This document shows positions 41,564 through 52,500 of a stretch of 64,000 nucleotides of DNA, piece after piece. Below the pieces are notes generated by a model, which saw only the letters and a list, made by a program, of their open reading frames with translations, searched no databases and was not told the origin of the DNA. Made by a program: the position numbers and the translations under genes. The stretch comes from Bacteroidales bacterium (GTDB lineage Bacteria > Bacteroidota > Bacteroidia > Bacteroidales > WCHB1-69). Each line of letters starts with the position of its first letter. Position 1 is the stretch's first letter. The stretch lies in assembly GCA_017395245.1 (NCBI GenBank), contig JAFPVR010000102.1, positions 1 to 64,000 on the forward strand. The letters run 5' to 3'.

Positions 41564-42553
41564 TTAAAGGACGATGGTAAGAATGACAATACCGGCGATA
41601 ATGCCTAAGACGATGAACGCGGCATTTCGCCACTTTGCCTGTGCTCTGTCGAATGCCTCGGCACTTGCGAATTTCTTGGATTTCCAGGCCAGTTTATTGC
41701 CCCTTATGCCGAGAAAGATATTGATGGCAAGTGTGGAAAGTGACAGAATCAAAGGTAAGCCGGTTTCTAAAAACGGATCAGCGGAATAGTTTTGGAATAA
41801 TTCGGCAAGACCGCCTAACAAGATAGTGATTAGGGCCCAATTCACGCCATTGCAAATGCCCCACAGCCATCCGAATATCAAAGCGCCCCAGTTGAACTTG
41901 TTGATACAGTTGGGTGTCTCGGTGGGGGTGGAGACTTGCCGCTGGGTCTGTTGCACCTGCTCAAACGCGGGTGCGTAGACCGGTTCCTGCTGCACCTGTT
42001 GCACTGTCTCGTATGCGGGTGCGAAGCCGGTAGGGCTTTCTCCGCTTAAGGGCATTCCGCACGATGGGCACTCGGTGGCGCGGGGCGAAACCATCCGGCC
42101 GCATTCGGGACAAGAAATCATCCGGCTTTGCGAGGGCTGCGGCTCTTGCACGGGAGACGTGTAGGCGGGTTTCGGGTCTTGGATTACCCGTTCGGGTTCA
42201 GGCTCGGGCTGCCATGCGGTTTCGGGCTCCGGTGCCGGTCTCGGTTCTGCGGGTCTGAACGGCTCGGACTTCGCGGGCTTGAACGGCTCCGGCTCTGCGA
42301 CATGTGCGGGTTCCGTCGGCTCTCCGGGAACAAAGATATCCTCCACAACCGTCGGTTCCGTAGGCTGTACGGGTTCTTCCGGTTTGTCCTCTTCCGCCAA
42401 TTTTTGTTGTACCTGACGTTGCAGCATCGGCGTGAACTGTCCGTGCGTACCGCTCTTTAGCTCGTACAACGTCACCATGCCGCTCTTAATAGCATTGGCA
42501 ATCTCTTTCGGCGAGTAATCTCGGATATTGTCCAATAAGTCTTTCTTATTCAT
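41564..42553 (-). CDS. Envelope operon gene 6: adaptor-zinc ribbon-membrane protein
   Basis: A 329-residue protein. Residues 1-50 (KKDLLDNIRDYSPKEIANAI, KSGMVTLYELKSG) match the N-terminal domain of the GTPase at 39857. A long Pro/Glu-rich linker (55-145) follows, then a zinc ribbon (CPECGRMVSPRATECPSCG), another linker, and a C-terminal hydrophobic region with two or three helices (INKFNWGALIFGWLWGICNG) like the DUF2628/DUF805-type membrane domains. Homotypic contact between the two N-terminal domains would recruit the GTPase to the membrane. That is inference from the shared domain. Confidence 0.72.
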   Translation of the reverse strand: MNKKDLLDNIRDYSPKEIANAIKSGMVTLYELKSGTHGQFTPMLQRQVQQKLAEEDKPEEPVQPTEPTVVEDIFVPGEPTEPAHVAEPEPFKPAKSEPFRPAEPRPAPEPETAWQPEPEPERVIQDPKPAYTSPVQEPQPSQSRMISCPECGRMVSPRATECPSCGMPLSGESPTGFAPAYETVQQVQQEPVYAPAFEQVQQTQRQVSTPTETPNCINKFNWGALIFGWLWGICNGVNWALITILLGGLAELFQNYSADPFLETGLPLILSLSTLAINIFLGIRGNKLAWKSKKFASAEAFDRAQAKWRNAAFIVLGIIAGIVILTIVL

Positions 42554-42602
42554 AAATTTAAGCTTTACAAATTACAAATCACTTTTCACTGATTACAGTT
42601 CA

Positions 42603-43646
42603 CTACATTTTGAACGATTCGTATTTCTCATCTTCATCTGAAGTCTGGGTGTTGTGGGAAAAAGAAGCGGTATCGTCAGGATTGTCAGGGCCGTTAGAGA
42701 CAGGATTCTCCTGTTGTGGTTTACTTGGCTTGGGCGTTTTCTTGTTGCGGAAGCCGAAGAGCGTCCAGTTGGTGCCGATGGTCTTGGAATGGCGGCTCTG
42801 CAGCAGATAGGGGAATAGCAGCATGGCGTATCCCAGCAGCAGCCAGAGTAGTGTCATTGGACTGAATCCCACAATGTTGGAGTAGTTGGCGGTTAGTGTT
42901 GCGATATTGTTGTCAATGTCGTTGATATATTGGGAGGTGTTGTCAAAAGCCTTTACTTCCTCTTCTTCGCTGAGCTTTGTCGCCGAAAAAAACTGCAAGT
43001 CGTCGTACCATTGGTGTATGGCTGACTGGATTTCGGTAATGTTACCGAGGATGAATACGTTCCAGGTGGAGACATCTCCGCTCACCGACTTGTCCATCCA
43101 GGCGAGTGCGGAGTTTTTGAGCGTGTCGTAATTGGAAGAGAGCAGTGCAAGGTGAAGGATTTCCAGTTTGTTGGCATTCTCAACGGAAATGTCGGCCGTG
43201 TCCGCTATGCCGAGTGTGTGTCGGTAGTTCATCGTCCGGATGTTGCAGTAGGTCTCGTATTGGTCGAACATGCCGGTAGCCGAGGTGATGGTTTGGTTGA
43301 AAGAGTCGAGGATTTGCTGCTGCCGGTGGTGCACCGTCCAGGCGTGCGAGAAGGGGATCATCAGCACGATGAACAGGACCGGGGAAGCGAAAATAAAAGC
43401 ACGCTCCCACTTGATGCGTTTCTCGAACCGCCGTTCAGTGGCTTTAAGTTGTTGTGGTATAAGGAACAGCAGTCCAATGAGCAGGGTGATGACCATTGTG
43501 ATAAGACCTGAGATAAGGAATTGTCCCTTGAGTAAGTAAACGACCCCCACAAAGGTGCAGTAGGCGATGGCGATTAGCGCGAGGGCCGCGATGATGTGGC
43601 CCCACGAGAATTTCAGTTTCTCATTAAATTGGATGTTGTCGGACAT
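42603..43646 (-). CDS. Envelope operon gene 5: four-helix membrane protein
   Basis: A 347-residue protein with four likely membrane helices (about 17-38, 45-62, 86-103 and 262-280) and a helical extracytoplasmic loop of about 150 residues between helices 3 and 4. The C-terminal tail is cytoplasmic and rich in Pro, Asn, Asp and Ser. No family recognised. It lies 3 nt downstream of the subtilase gene. The large loop would sit on the same side as the protease domain. Confidence 0.65.
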   Translation of the reverse strand: MSDNIQFNEKLKFSWGHIIAALALIAIAYCTFVGVVYLLKGQFLISGLITMVITLLIGLLFLIPQQLKATERRFEKRIKWERAFIFASPVLFIVLMIPFSHAWTVHHRQQQILDSFNQTITSATGMFDQYETYCNIRTMNYRHTLGIADTADISVENANKLEILHLALLSSNYDTLKNSALAWMDKSVSGDVSTWNVFILGNITEIQSAIHQWYDDLQFFSATKLSEEEEVKAFDNTSQYINDIDNNIATLTANYSNIVGFSPMTLLWLLLGYAMLLFPYLLQSRHSKTIGTNWTLFGFRNKKTPKPSKPQQENPVSNGPDNPDDTASFSHNTQTSDEDEKYESFKM

Positions 43647-43649
43647 GGC

Positions 43650-46600
43650 TTATCGTTGGTTTTGGTTTCTAAGTGCGCGGTTTATTTCGTCGAGTTCGCG
43701 TTGGAGCTGGTCGCGGCGTTCAATGAGCTGTTGTTGCGCAGCGTCGCTGCCATTGCCCACATTGTCCCGTCTTGACCCGCTGCTACCTAGCGTGAACGAG
43801 CAGATGGTCTGGTCGTCGTCGGACTTTTTGATGCTCCCCGTGTAGGTCTCGGTCCGCCCGCCATATTTCACGTTGATGGTAAAGGGTGTCTCGTTGGCCT
43901 CGCGCACATGGTTCTTGTGGTAGTGTACCCCCACGATGTAGGTGCCGTTGGGTGCGCCGCCCGCGGGCCAGTATATGTGCTCTATGGGCTGGTCGCTCTC
44001 GCCCGAGACGTTCATGTCGATTTCCAGTTTACCGCCGCTGCGCGCGTTACGATGGTTAAAATAGATAGTCTCGTTGTTTGGATCGACACATACTAGGTCG
44101 AGGTCGTTGCGGTTGTTCCAATGCAGGGTGATTTCCACGTCGCCGTGCGAAGGTGTTGGCGGCACGGCCTGCGTACAGTCATTGAGCTCGTTGTTTTTCA
44201 CCTTGAGGATGGCCTTGTCAAGCTGGATCATCGGTCCGATGTCGCCGTTCACCGTCTTGCCGGTACTTTGCAGGATGCAGATAGCCTGTTCAGCGGTGAT
44301 GTTCCGGTTGATGGACTTCATCAGGGCCACGGCACCGGCCACGATGGGGGATGCCATGCTCGTGCCGTCCAGGCTCCTGTAGCCGCGTTCATAGCTGCTG
44401 TAGATGTCCACGCCGGGAGCCGACACGGTGGAGTATTCGCCGTAGTTGCTGAAGTCGGCCTTGCCTTGCTGTCGGTTGTTCTTGTCCACCGCCGCCACGA
44501 TGATGATGTTTTTGGGTCGCTGCATGGCTTCCACGCCGGCCAGGATGTTGTCGTTGCCGGCTGCCGCCACGATGATGACCTTGTGTGTCTCAGCAATGCG
44601 CGACACTTCGTTCCAAAGGCGTTCTTCTTCTTTGAAGTGGTTGTTGATGAGTTCGCGTTGGAGTCGTTCGGGATACTGGTCCAGGCCGGAAAAACTGCCG
44701 CCAAGGGAGATGTTGATGACATCCGCGCCTTGGTAGATGGCGTATATGACACCGTCAAGCACGGAGGTGATGGTCATACGGCCCTTGGCGTCTGCCACTT
44801 GCACGGGCATGAACTTGCATTTCGGGGCGATGCCGCAGAGTCCCGTGCCATTGTTTGCCAATGCGATGGCCGTGCCCGCCACATGCGTGCCGTGGTCGGC
44901 CGGCGGTGTGGGGGCTATCCTGGCGTCATGGTTCCATACGTTGTAGGGCATCACAATCTTGTCCTTGAATTCCTTGTGCCCCAAGTTGAAACCGTTGTCC
45001 ACCACAGCCACAGTCACCTCCTCGGAACCGGTTGTCGTCTCCCATGCGGAGAAGGCGTTGATGGCCGTCAGATACCAGGTTTTGCCCGCACTCGACATGT
45101 CGGGGTCGCTGGGCTTGTAGACCCCCTCGAACAGGCTTTCGTCAAATACGAACAGGGTGTATTCGGGGGCGAACTCCTGCGGGAGCCGTTCTTTCATGGC
45201 TTCGCGCTCGGCCTCGGGCACCACAATCTGCATGCGCTTGACCACGTCGTCGTAATAAACCACCTGATACTGGTCGCCGGGATATTTCTGCTTGAAGTCA
45301 CGGGCGAGGTCTATGATGGATTTGTCGTCGTTCTCCATCAACACGTTGAGGCGATTGGCGATGATGCGGGGCTGTCCGGGTTCCTCGCGGATGGGGTCGT
45401 CGTCCTTGATGGGGGGCAGCACGCCTTGGTTCGGGGGCAGCACGTCCTCGTAGCCAGGGGGCGTGGGCACGGGCGTGTAGGGGTTGCCTGGGTCGTAGAT
45501 GCCGCCGCCGTTACCCACGTTCGGATCCTCACCCACCCACTCTCGGTCGTCGATGCCGTCGATGGGGACGACGGCGGGAGTCCTGTGGCAAGTACCGCAG
45601 GTCTGCAGCAACAGAAACAATAGCAACAGTAGCAGCAGGGCGAGGAGAAGTTTCCAGAGCCACGGCCAGATGGCGGCGAAGCCCTTCCTCTTCTCGTACT
45701 GGGCGGTAAATACCGTGTCGCCGTTGATGGCGGTGGTCAACGGGTCGGCATCCCATCCCGTGAACTTATAACGCCATTTGGACTTCACCTTGGGAACCAT
45801 GCCGGCGGTAATCGCACTGCCGGCAGGTATGTTGTGGCTTGTTGGCCCTTTGAGCTTTCCGTGTCCGCCGGCATCGAACCGGACGTTGTGCGTCAGCGGA
45901 ATTTCCGGTTCTTCGGGCTCTTTCGGCTCTTTGGGTTCGGGCTCTGGCACGGGTTCCGGTTCGTCGCGCTCGTATTTGGCATTGAACACCATGTCGCCGC
46001 TGACAGTAAGACCTAACGGTTCGGCATCCCATCCCGTGAAGTGGTAACCATCGGCTGGGGTTACGGCGGGAATCATCCCGGCGGTGATGGATTCGCCTTC
46101 CCGGAGGTTCACTACCCCGTTGCCTTCCACGCTGCCTAACGGCCCCGGCATGAACCTCACCTGGAAGTAAGTTGGCGGTTTCGGCTTCTGCGGGATAGCG
46201 TGCATGAGACTCCCCACATCCTTGTGTTTGTTGGTGTCGTAACGCATTCCCCAGCATAACAGCACCACCTTGCCATCGTAGCAGAAGACGGTGTCGTCGG
46301 GCGTGTATTTAAGCACGCCGCCGAGAATCATAAGATCCTCGTTCTCTAACTTCAGCGCGGCGTTGCGGTAGTGTTGCACTGTTTCCTCCTTGATGCACCT
46401 GTAGCGTTCCCTTTCCTCGCCGACAAGATCAGTGAGGCGGCGGGGGTGCTCCTCCCATTCGTCCACATACCATTCGATGACATCCTCGTTGGAGTCGTAA
46501 ATGGGCTGGGCGAGGAACCCTTGGTACCGCTCGTCGATGCAGGTGCGCATGACCGCCTTTACACTGTCAAAGCGCTTGTACAACGGATCCGATCCAATGC

Positions 46601-46673
46601 CCTGAAAATCAGTAAAGTCGCTGACTTCCGTGAAACAGAGCTTGCGTTTGTTGTAAATGAGGTGATCACTCAT
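43650..46673 (-). CDS. Envelope operon gene 4: membrane-anchored subtilisin-like protease
   Basis: A 1007-residue S8 protease with an unusual plan. Residues 1-165 are a cytoplasmic domain of unknown type (VLKYTPDDTVFCYDGKVVLL). Two InlB-like beta repeats follow (TPADGYHFTGWDAEPLGLTV; KSKWRYKFTGWDADPLTTAI), then a basic stop and one strong membrane helix (about 338-360). After a Pro-rich stalk comes the catalytic domain with Asp559 (VAVVDNGFN), His594 (DHGTHVAGT), oxyanion Asn in VAAAGND, and Ser772 (DGTSMASP). The C terminus (about 865-980) resembles DUF2135 (LDLVCVDPNNETIYFNHRNA; IYWPAGGAPNGTYIVGVHYH). The triad is complete. The protease should face the periplasm with the sensor-like repeats inside. 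It starts 2 nt after the SrfC-like gene. Confidence 0.85.
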   Translation of the reverse strand: MSDHLIYNKRKLCFTEVSDFTDFQGIGSDPLYKRFDSVKAVMRTCIDERYQGFLAQPIYDSNEDVIEWYVDEWEEHPRRLTDLVGEERERYRCIKEETVQHYRNAALKLENEDLMILGGVLKYTPDDTVFCYDGKVVLLCWGMRYDTNKHKDVGSLMHAIPQKPKPPTYFQVRFMPGPLGSVEGNGVVNLREGESITAGMIPAVTPADGYHFTGWDAEPLGLTVSGDMVFNAKYERDEPEPVPEPEPKEPKEPEEPEIPLTHNVRFDAGGHGKLKGPTSHNIPAGSAITAGMVPKVKSKWRYKFTGWDADPLTTAINGDTVFTAQYEKRKGFAAIWPWLWKLLLALLLLLLLFLLLQTCGTCHRTPAVVPIDGIDDREWVGEDPNVGNGGGIYDPGNPYTPVPTPPGYEDVLPPNQGVLPPIKDDDPIREEPGQPRIIANRLNVLMENDDKSIIDLARDFKQKYPGDQYQVVYYDDVVKRMQIVVPEAEREAMKERLPQEFAPEYTLFVFDESLFEGVYKPSDPDMSSAGKTWYLTAINAFSAWETTTGSEEVTVAVVDNGFNLGHKEFKDKIVMPYNVWNHDARIAPTPPADHGTHVAGTAIALANNGTGLCGIAPKCKFMPVQVADAKGRMTITSVLDGVIYAIYQGADVINISLGGSFSGLDQYPERLQRELINNHFKEEERLWNEVSRIAETHKVIIVAAAGNDNILAGVEAMQRPKNIIIVAAVDKNNRQQGKADFSNYGEYSTVSAPGVDIYSSYERGYRSLDGTSMASPIVAGAVALMKSINRNITAEQAICILQSTGKTVNGDIGPMIQLDKAILKVKNNELNDCTQAVPPTPSHGDVEITLHWNNRNDLDLVCVDPNNETIYFNHRNARSGGKLEIDMNVSGESDQPIEHIYWPAGGAPNGTYIVGVHYHKNHVREANETPFTINVKYGGRTETYTGSIKKSDDDQTICSFTLGSSGSRRDNVGNGSDAAQQQLIERRDQLQRELDEINRALRNQNQR

Positions 46674-46675
46674 AG

Positions 46676-49522
46676 CTATGCGGTTTTATAAAGAGACTTG
46701 CAGTTGTTGATGATGATTTCGATGGCATTGTTGGATACGGGATCCACCGTGGAGACATCGCTGGAGAGCAGCATCCCGATAATCAGGAAGTTTTGCCAGC
46801 GCATGAAGTTGTCGTAGAGTGGCAGTTTGCGCAGGGTGTTGCGCGTGTTGGGCGAGCCCATACCCTCGCTGGCGATCCTTTCCGACTCGGCAAGCGTGTT
46901 GAGGACATCCTCAATGGACTGCGGTTTCGGGGTGTACTGTAACCCTTTGTCGGTCAAATCGACATTGATCTTGCATATATCGGCTTTCGTCCTGACAGTG
47001 TTGATATTTGCCTCGGACATGTACTTGCGGCCGAAAGAACTGACAAAATTGTTGAGGATGAGCGACACTACGGCGGCTACCGCGTTGGGCAGGTCGTCAA
47101 TCGGGAAAATCTGCTGGTAGTCATTGATTTTCTGTGTGATTTCGCGTTTCACGCCTAAAAGACGGAGCAGGGTCTGTAGCGACTCCACAATCTCGTCCGC
47201 ATGGGTTAGATATTTGTCGATGCTTTTCACCGAACGGTTGATGTGTTCAGTCCAGTATTGGATGACGTTCTTGGTGAGCACATCGGCGACGGTGGCGAGT
47301 GCTTCGGAGTCGCCGCTCACCACATCGTCGAGGGAGAATCCATCTGCTTTGAAGTCGGTATCAAGTTCTTCGGGCGTGCAGCCGTAGTAGTCGCACAGCT
47401 TGGCGATGTTGTCGGCGCGATTGTCGTTGGGGTTGATGCCCACGATGGCGCGGATGCCGCTTACCTGCGTGGTGTCGATGGGCACCTCGGTCTGGCGGAT
47501 GATGATGTCGTAGGCGATTTCGCGAAGGTCGCCGGGCTGCACCATAAGTTGATCGAGAATGGTGCCGAAGATTTCGGGCTTGCGGAACACCGACAGGTCT
47601 ATCTTGCGCCGGATGTCGGAAGTGATTTTCTTGATTTTAAGATTTTTCTCCTCGTCAGAATCGGAAATGTAATACATGGCGAGGATTTTAAGGATGTTTT
47701 CCTTGATTTTGACGAGTTCTTCGAGATAATTGCGTGTGCGGAACTCGTCGAGCTGCGGGGCGAGACGGTTGAGGTCGCGGATGATGGCTTTGGAACCGTC
47801 ATTGTTGACCGATGCCACCTCCTCCCAAATCTGCTCGGGGTTTGGGAAATGCTGTTGCATGAAAGGGAACTCGATAAAGCTGCGGCGCAGGTTTTCGAAA
47901 TAGTCGGGGTAGTCGCTGTCGTGGTGTACGCCGGTTTCTTGCGAGAAGGGCGGTTTGTTGGAGTAGCCTTCGAAGATGCCGGTCTCCTTCGACCAGTAGA
48001 AGTCGCGCAACGGGTAGATGCCGGAGAACGGTCGTCCGTTAGCCCAGTTGTCGAACCAGGTGTAGGGTTTGATAATCTCGGGCAGGATAGTGTCGAAACG
48101 CTTCCAGTGCTCCTTGAGTTTCTCAGTCGTGGCCGGGGTGTCGGTCTCCTTGTTACGCTTCAGGTCGATATTGAACTTGGTGGCTACCAAGAAGAAAGGT
48201 GATACGCCGTTGAGGCCGCGCAGCCGTTCGGTGCGTCGCTGCTCGTTGTCGCCGATGTATTTGTCTATCCAGTTGTTGATGGAGGTGCCCAACTCCTTGA
48301 CGGTCTTTTGGTCGTTGTGATGACAGAATAGCAGGGAGTTGATTCTTAATGAGTTGGAATATTTCTGAAAAAGGTAGGCCACCTTGCCTCGGCGTAACAT
48401 GCGGGCCAGTACCGCCGGCTCCGACATTTTCTCTTCCTTGAGTTCCTCGCGCGAGCGTGCGCCCGGAAAGTCCAGTAGGTCGATTCGCTGCAGGAACATT
48501 TTCTCCTGTTCGTTCTCCACCGAGATGGTGAAGGTGAGCTCGGCGATGAGGGCGGACATGGATGCCTTGCTGTAGCCTCGTGCCACCACACGCTGACTGC
48601 CGTCATAGATATCGGTGGTGGTGATGTCGTTGCCCACGTTCTCTTCCATACCGCAGGCCAGATTCAGCCACTCGATTTTCAGCAGCGTCCCTTTCTCGCG
48701 CAGCACGGCCTCGAAAGGCACATACACCTCTTCGAGGAATTGGATTTTTTCATATTCCGAAATCAGGTGGCGGAAGAGTTGGGTAAGGTTGGGGTTGTTG
48801 TTCCAAAGCAGTGCAAAAACGTCGCCCCATTTCTCGGGCTTCACGTACTGGATGACGGGTGCCACCTTATCGAAGAACTTCGACACGCGGGCGAAGTCGG
48901 CAATGCGCTGGGTGTCAAGGTACTCCTTGATGTCCATGATGTCGTCTTCGGTGATGATGTTCTGGCTATAAGATTTGTCAATCCAGTAGGGCAACTGGGT
49001 GAGCAGCTGGTTGTTGATGTCTTCGGTCTTGAGGTCGTTGTCGGAGCGAATCACGTCCTTGTAGTAGGAGTCGGTGATAAGCAGTATGAGGTCGAGCACG
49101 GTGAGGGTGCGGATGCGCACGAACTCCTTCATCACAGGGTTGGCGCATTTCAAGGTGAAACGGGTGATGACACCGGTAGTCTCGATTTTGCTGTTGTTGC
49201 CGCCGCTGGAGTTAATCTGGTTGATAAAGCTGTAGGATTGTCCGTTGTTGATGATTTCGAACGGCTTGTTGGGCTCGCCTAACAGACTGTCCATCAGGTA
49301 GGATTTTCCGACCTGGCTTTCGCCATAGGCAGCCGCCGAGCAGTTCTCGGCTAGCGCGAATTTGATTTTTTTGACCGCTCGCCGGTAAACTTTGAGATCG
49401 CCCCGGTTGAAGGATTCCTTACCGAATTGGTCGGCCCATGCCAAGGACTGCTCAATGACTTCGAGCTGGTGTTGGATGTCTTCTTCCAGTTGTTGTCTTT
49501 TTATATTATTGGGTGCTTCCAT
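46676..49522 (-). CDS. Envelope operon gene 3: SrfC-like P-loop GTPase
   Basis: A 948-residue protein resembling SrfC virulence-factor proteins (PF10139-type). The Walker A is near the N terminus, YGESQVGKSYLMDSLL with Lys73, preceded by NCSAAA. A switch/DxxG-like RIDLLDFPGARSR lies in the middle third, and FFLVATKFNIDL provides a (T/N)KxD-like base motif. The remainder is long and helical, as in dynamin-like GTPases. SrfB and SrfC are adjacent in Salmonella and other Proteobacteria with unknown molecular function. Here the order SrfB then SrfC is kept, 27 nt apart. It is soluble and presumably cytoplasmic. Confidence 0.72.
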   Translation of the reverse strand: MEAPNNIKRQQLEEDIQHQLEVIEQSLAWADQFGKESFNRGDLKVYRRAVKKIKFALAENCSAAAYGESQVGKSYLMDSLLGEPNKPFEIINNGQSYSFINQINSSGGNNSKIETTGVITRFTLKCANPVMKEFVRIRTLTVLDLILLITDSYYKDVIRSDNDLKTEDINNQLLTQLPYWIDKSYSQNIITEDDIMDIKEYLDTQRIADFARVSKFFDKVAPVIQYVKPEKWGDVFALLWNNNPNLTQLFRHLISEYEKIQFLEEVYVPFEAVLREKGTLLKIEWLNLACGMEENVGNDITTTDIYDGSQRVVARGYSKASMSALIAELTFTISVENEQEKMFLQRIDLLDFPGARSREELKEEKMSEPAVLARMLRRGKVAYLFQKYSNSLRINSLLFCHHNDQKTVKELGTSINNWIDKYIGDNEQRRTERLRGLNGVSPFFLVATKFNIDLKRNKETDTPATTEKLKEHWKRFDTILPEIIKPYTWFDNWANGRPFSGIYPLRDFYWSKETGIFEGYSNKPPFSQETGVHHDSDYPDYFENLRRSFIEFPFMQQHFPNPEQIWEEVASVNNDGSKAIIRDLNRLAPQLDEFRTRNYLEELVKIKENILKILAMYYISDSDEEKNLKIKKITSDIRRKIDLSVFRKPEIFGTILDQLMVQPGDLREIAYDIIIRQTEVPIDTTQVSGIRAIVGINPNDNRADNIAKLCDYYGCTPEELDTDFKADGFSLDDVVSGDSEALATVADVLTKNVIQYWTEHINRSVKSIDKYLTHADEIVESLQTLLRLLGVKREITQKINDYQQIFPIDDLPNAVAAVVSLILNNFVSSFGRKYMSEANINTVRTKADICKINVDLTDKGLQYTPKPQSIEDVLNTLAESERIASEGMGSPNTRNTLRKLPLYDNFMRWQNFLIIGMLLSSDVSTVDPVSNNAIEIIINNCKSLYKTA

Positions 49523-49549
49523 AATCTAAATGCTTTGATGGTGAAAGGG

Positions 49550-52500
49550 TTAAAAGTCGAATGCGCCGTCGTCGAGCCAGTATTTCTCCTCGGCGCCGAG
49601 GCTTTGGATGTGAACTTCGATATTGCTGCCCGACAGGTCGTTGTCGTTCTTGTCGGTGATGGCTTCGATGGTCAGCGTCTCATTGTCCTCGATGTCTTTA
49701 GTGAGGGTAACCTTGAAGGGTGCGCGGCGGCGGAGCTGGTCGATTTCGTCGTTTACGAGCTGTTGCAACCGTGTGTCGGACGCGGGGGATTCGCCTTTCA
49801 TGATGAGATTCTGTTGGATTTTGTTGGCTATCTTCTGCCGGTTGAAGTCGATGGTGTAGAGTGACCGTGATGGATAGGCGTTGATTCCCAACTGTTTGAC
49901 GTTCAGGTAGGCCGGCAACTTGTTGACGAAGATGTCGCCGGTGGGCTGGTGCGGGGTGATACAGTAGGTGACCTGCTGGCTGTCGCGCGACTTCTCAATG
50001 AAGTTGACGGTCGATTTGAGTTTGCCGTCGAGCTTGCTGGTGTCGATGACGAAGTTGTTGAGGCTGGAGAGTTTGGAAGAGTAGTGACCGATAATGGCCC
50101 CGATAGCCACGATGGTCTTGGGGTCGGTGATGTAGCCGGTGTTGTTGCCGAAGGGGAACCAGCGGCCCACGAAGTAGTTGTTGAGCAGGATGAGCCGGTC
50201 GGGGGAAACGGCGTAGTATTTGAGGAAAATGTTGCGGATGGGGGGCAGCGATGCCGGGCGGCCGGAAAGAATAACCAGGTCGCAGGCGTTGGCGAACATG
50301 ATGGTGGCGATTTTCTTGAGGTAGGGCTCGAACTTGTCGGTGATTTTCTTGCAGACCTTTTCGTAGTCGAAGTCCCACTCCAAGGTCTCCAGACTGAACC
50401 CGAAAGCCTCCTCGAACTGCCGCATGACGGCCGTGTTGGGCGGCAGCTCGCTGAACACGTCGTGGAAGCGCACCGTGCAGTTTTCGCTGCCGTTTTTCAC
50501 CAGTTCCAGAAAGTGGTACATCAGCGGCACGGAGTACTGCACGTTGAAGTCCCCCCTGAAGATGCGCTCCGCTTCGGTTTGTCCGTTGTAGTCGGGACCG
50601 AACAGGTTGCGCAGTTTCTGGCGGCATTCGGCGTAGGGCATGGGCTTGAGCTTTGTGTAAAAGGCACTCGTCTCGTCCAGCATCATCAGGTCGTTGATAA
50701 GCCCTTTGAGCATGTCGTCGCCCGCGAAATAGTAGCTGTCGTAGAAGAGCGGCTCGGGTGCGATGGTGGTCACCGAACCCTTGTTGTAGGCATAGCGGTT
50801 GATCATCAGGTCGGAGGTGCCGGCTCCGATGTCTAACGAACCCACGGTGAGGGTGTTCTGGAAACCGTCGTCGGTTTTCTTGCCGTAGAGGTTGAAGAAC
50901 TCATCGCAACTGCCCTTGTATTTGTGGCCAACCTCGCCGAATATGTAGACCAGTTGGGCGCAAGTGGCCTCGTCGTAGTACCATTTCTGGTCGGCTGACT
51001 TCCGCTGCACGGCGGGCACGATTTCAATGCTGGCGCCCGGGTTCGGGTTGTCGCGCACGTCTTGGTATTCAAAGTTCTCCAGAAGGATGACGGCGTTTCG
51101 GGCGCATTGCACCAGTTTCTCCCTTTCGAGTTTCGACATGGCAGTGGGGCAGGTGATGATGAGCCGGCTCAGCTTGCGGGGCATCTCCTTCTTTCCTCTG
51201 TCTTCGCGGTAGAGATGGTTGTTGATCTGCATGCGGGCCTGCGCCAGCATCTCCAGAAAGGCGAAGGTCATCAGCGACCGCCGGGAGTAGTGGAATGTCT
51301 TGCCTCCGTTACCTTCCAAGTCAATGTCGCCGTTGTGCTTCAGTTGGTTGGTGATGCCGTTGATTTGCAGAATATGGTTGTCGTCGGAATCGCCGTCCAG
51401 CACCAAGAACCGCCACTCCTCCTTGTTCGGCCGCCCGTCCCAAAGATATCGCTTGGGGCTGGAGTAGGTGGAGATTTTTTCAGAACTGTCGCTTTGTGAC
51501 GACTTGTGTATCAGCGATGTGGCCTCATGGCCGAGGCGTACAAGACTGGGATACACGAACTGGCGGCTGTCTCGGGGTCCGAAGTCACCGAAACTGGCGC
51601 GCCGGAAAGCGATGCGCATGTCAAACGAATCCTTGAAGGAGCGGATCACCGGCTCCCCGTTGGCATCCACCATGATGGGGTCGGTGAGGTCAGTGAGCTG
51701 CAGTTTCGACACTTGGTTGAAGTTTTCGCAGCCGTCCTCTACTAAAAGCGCCGTGGTGCTGGAGTTTCCGATGTCCACCACCATGTCGATTTTTTTGAAC
51801 TCTACGTCCTTGTCCTTGTACATTACCAGTTTGGGGAAACAATCGTGTTTGGCAATATACTGGGTCAGGAATACGTATGAGGCTATATAGTTGAGTTTCT
51901 TGGAATTGCCTTTGATTTGCGAGGGGTGTTGCAACTCGGGGTGCACCAAATTGAAGAGATAGTCGTCGATATAGCTGTACTCTTGCTTGGGCTGGCAGAA
52001 GTCCATGGTCTTGTATTCGTCGGAGCAGACCATGAACGACATTTCGCGTTGGAATTGGTCGGGGAAGACAGGGTGCTCGTTGTGAACGTCCGACTCGTAT
52101 GTGGTGCGGGTGTCGATAGCGATGAGCACGTTGTAGCGTTTGATGCTCTCGGTAGAGTCAGTGGGTACCATCTTGAAGCGGGCCCAGTTGAGTGGTCCGA
52201 AATTAAACCGTTTCTCGGTGCGTTTGTGGAAATAGGGCAGGGGAAGCCACACGTTCTCGAACTTCTCTAACGTGTTGTTGCGAGTGTCGGAAAAGGTGAT
52301 TTTGTAGATTTCGCCGCGCACGCCGGGCATCATCTCGTCGTCACGGCGGAGCGGGAAGATATTCTTCTCGCGGAGGTCGTTCTCCGTGAACTCGCCCATG
52401 CTTTCGGCGAGGAAGCCGCTGTCGTATAGCTCTTTCTTCTTGTAGAAAGTGGTGCCATTGTCGTCGGTCAGTTCGTACACCAGATCGAGGATCCACTCCT

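Noticed and set aside
44121..45623. 500-codon plus-strand open frame opposite the subtilase
   Set aside because: Sequence is rich in Gly, Val, His and Asp without any recognisable domain, and the subtilase triad is clear on the other strand.
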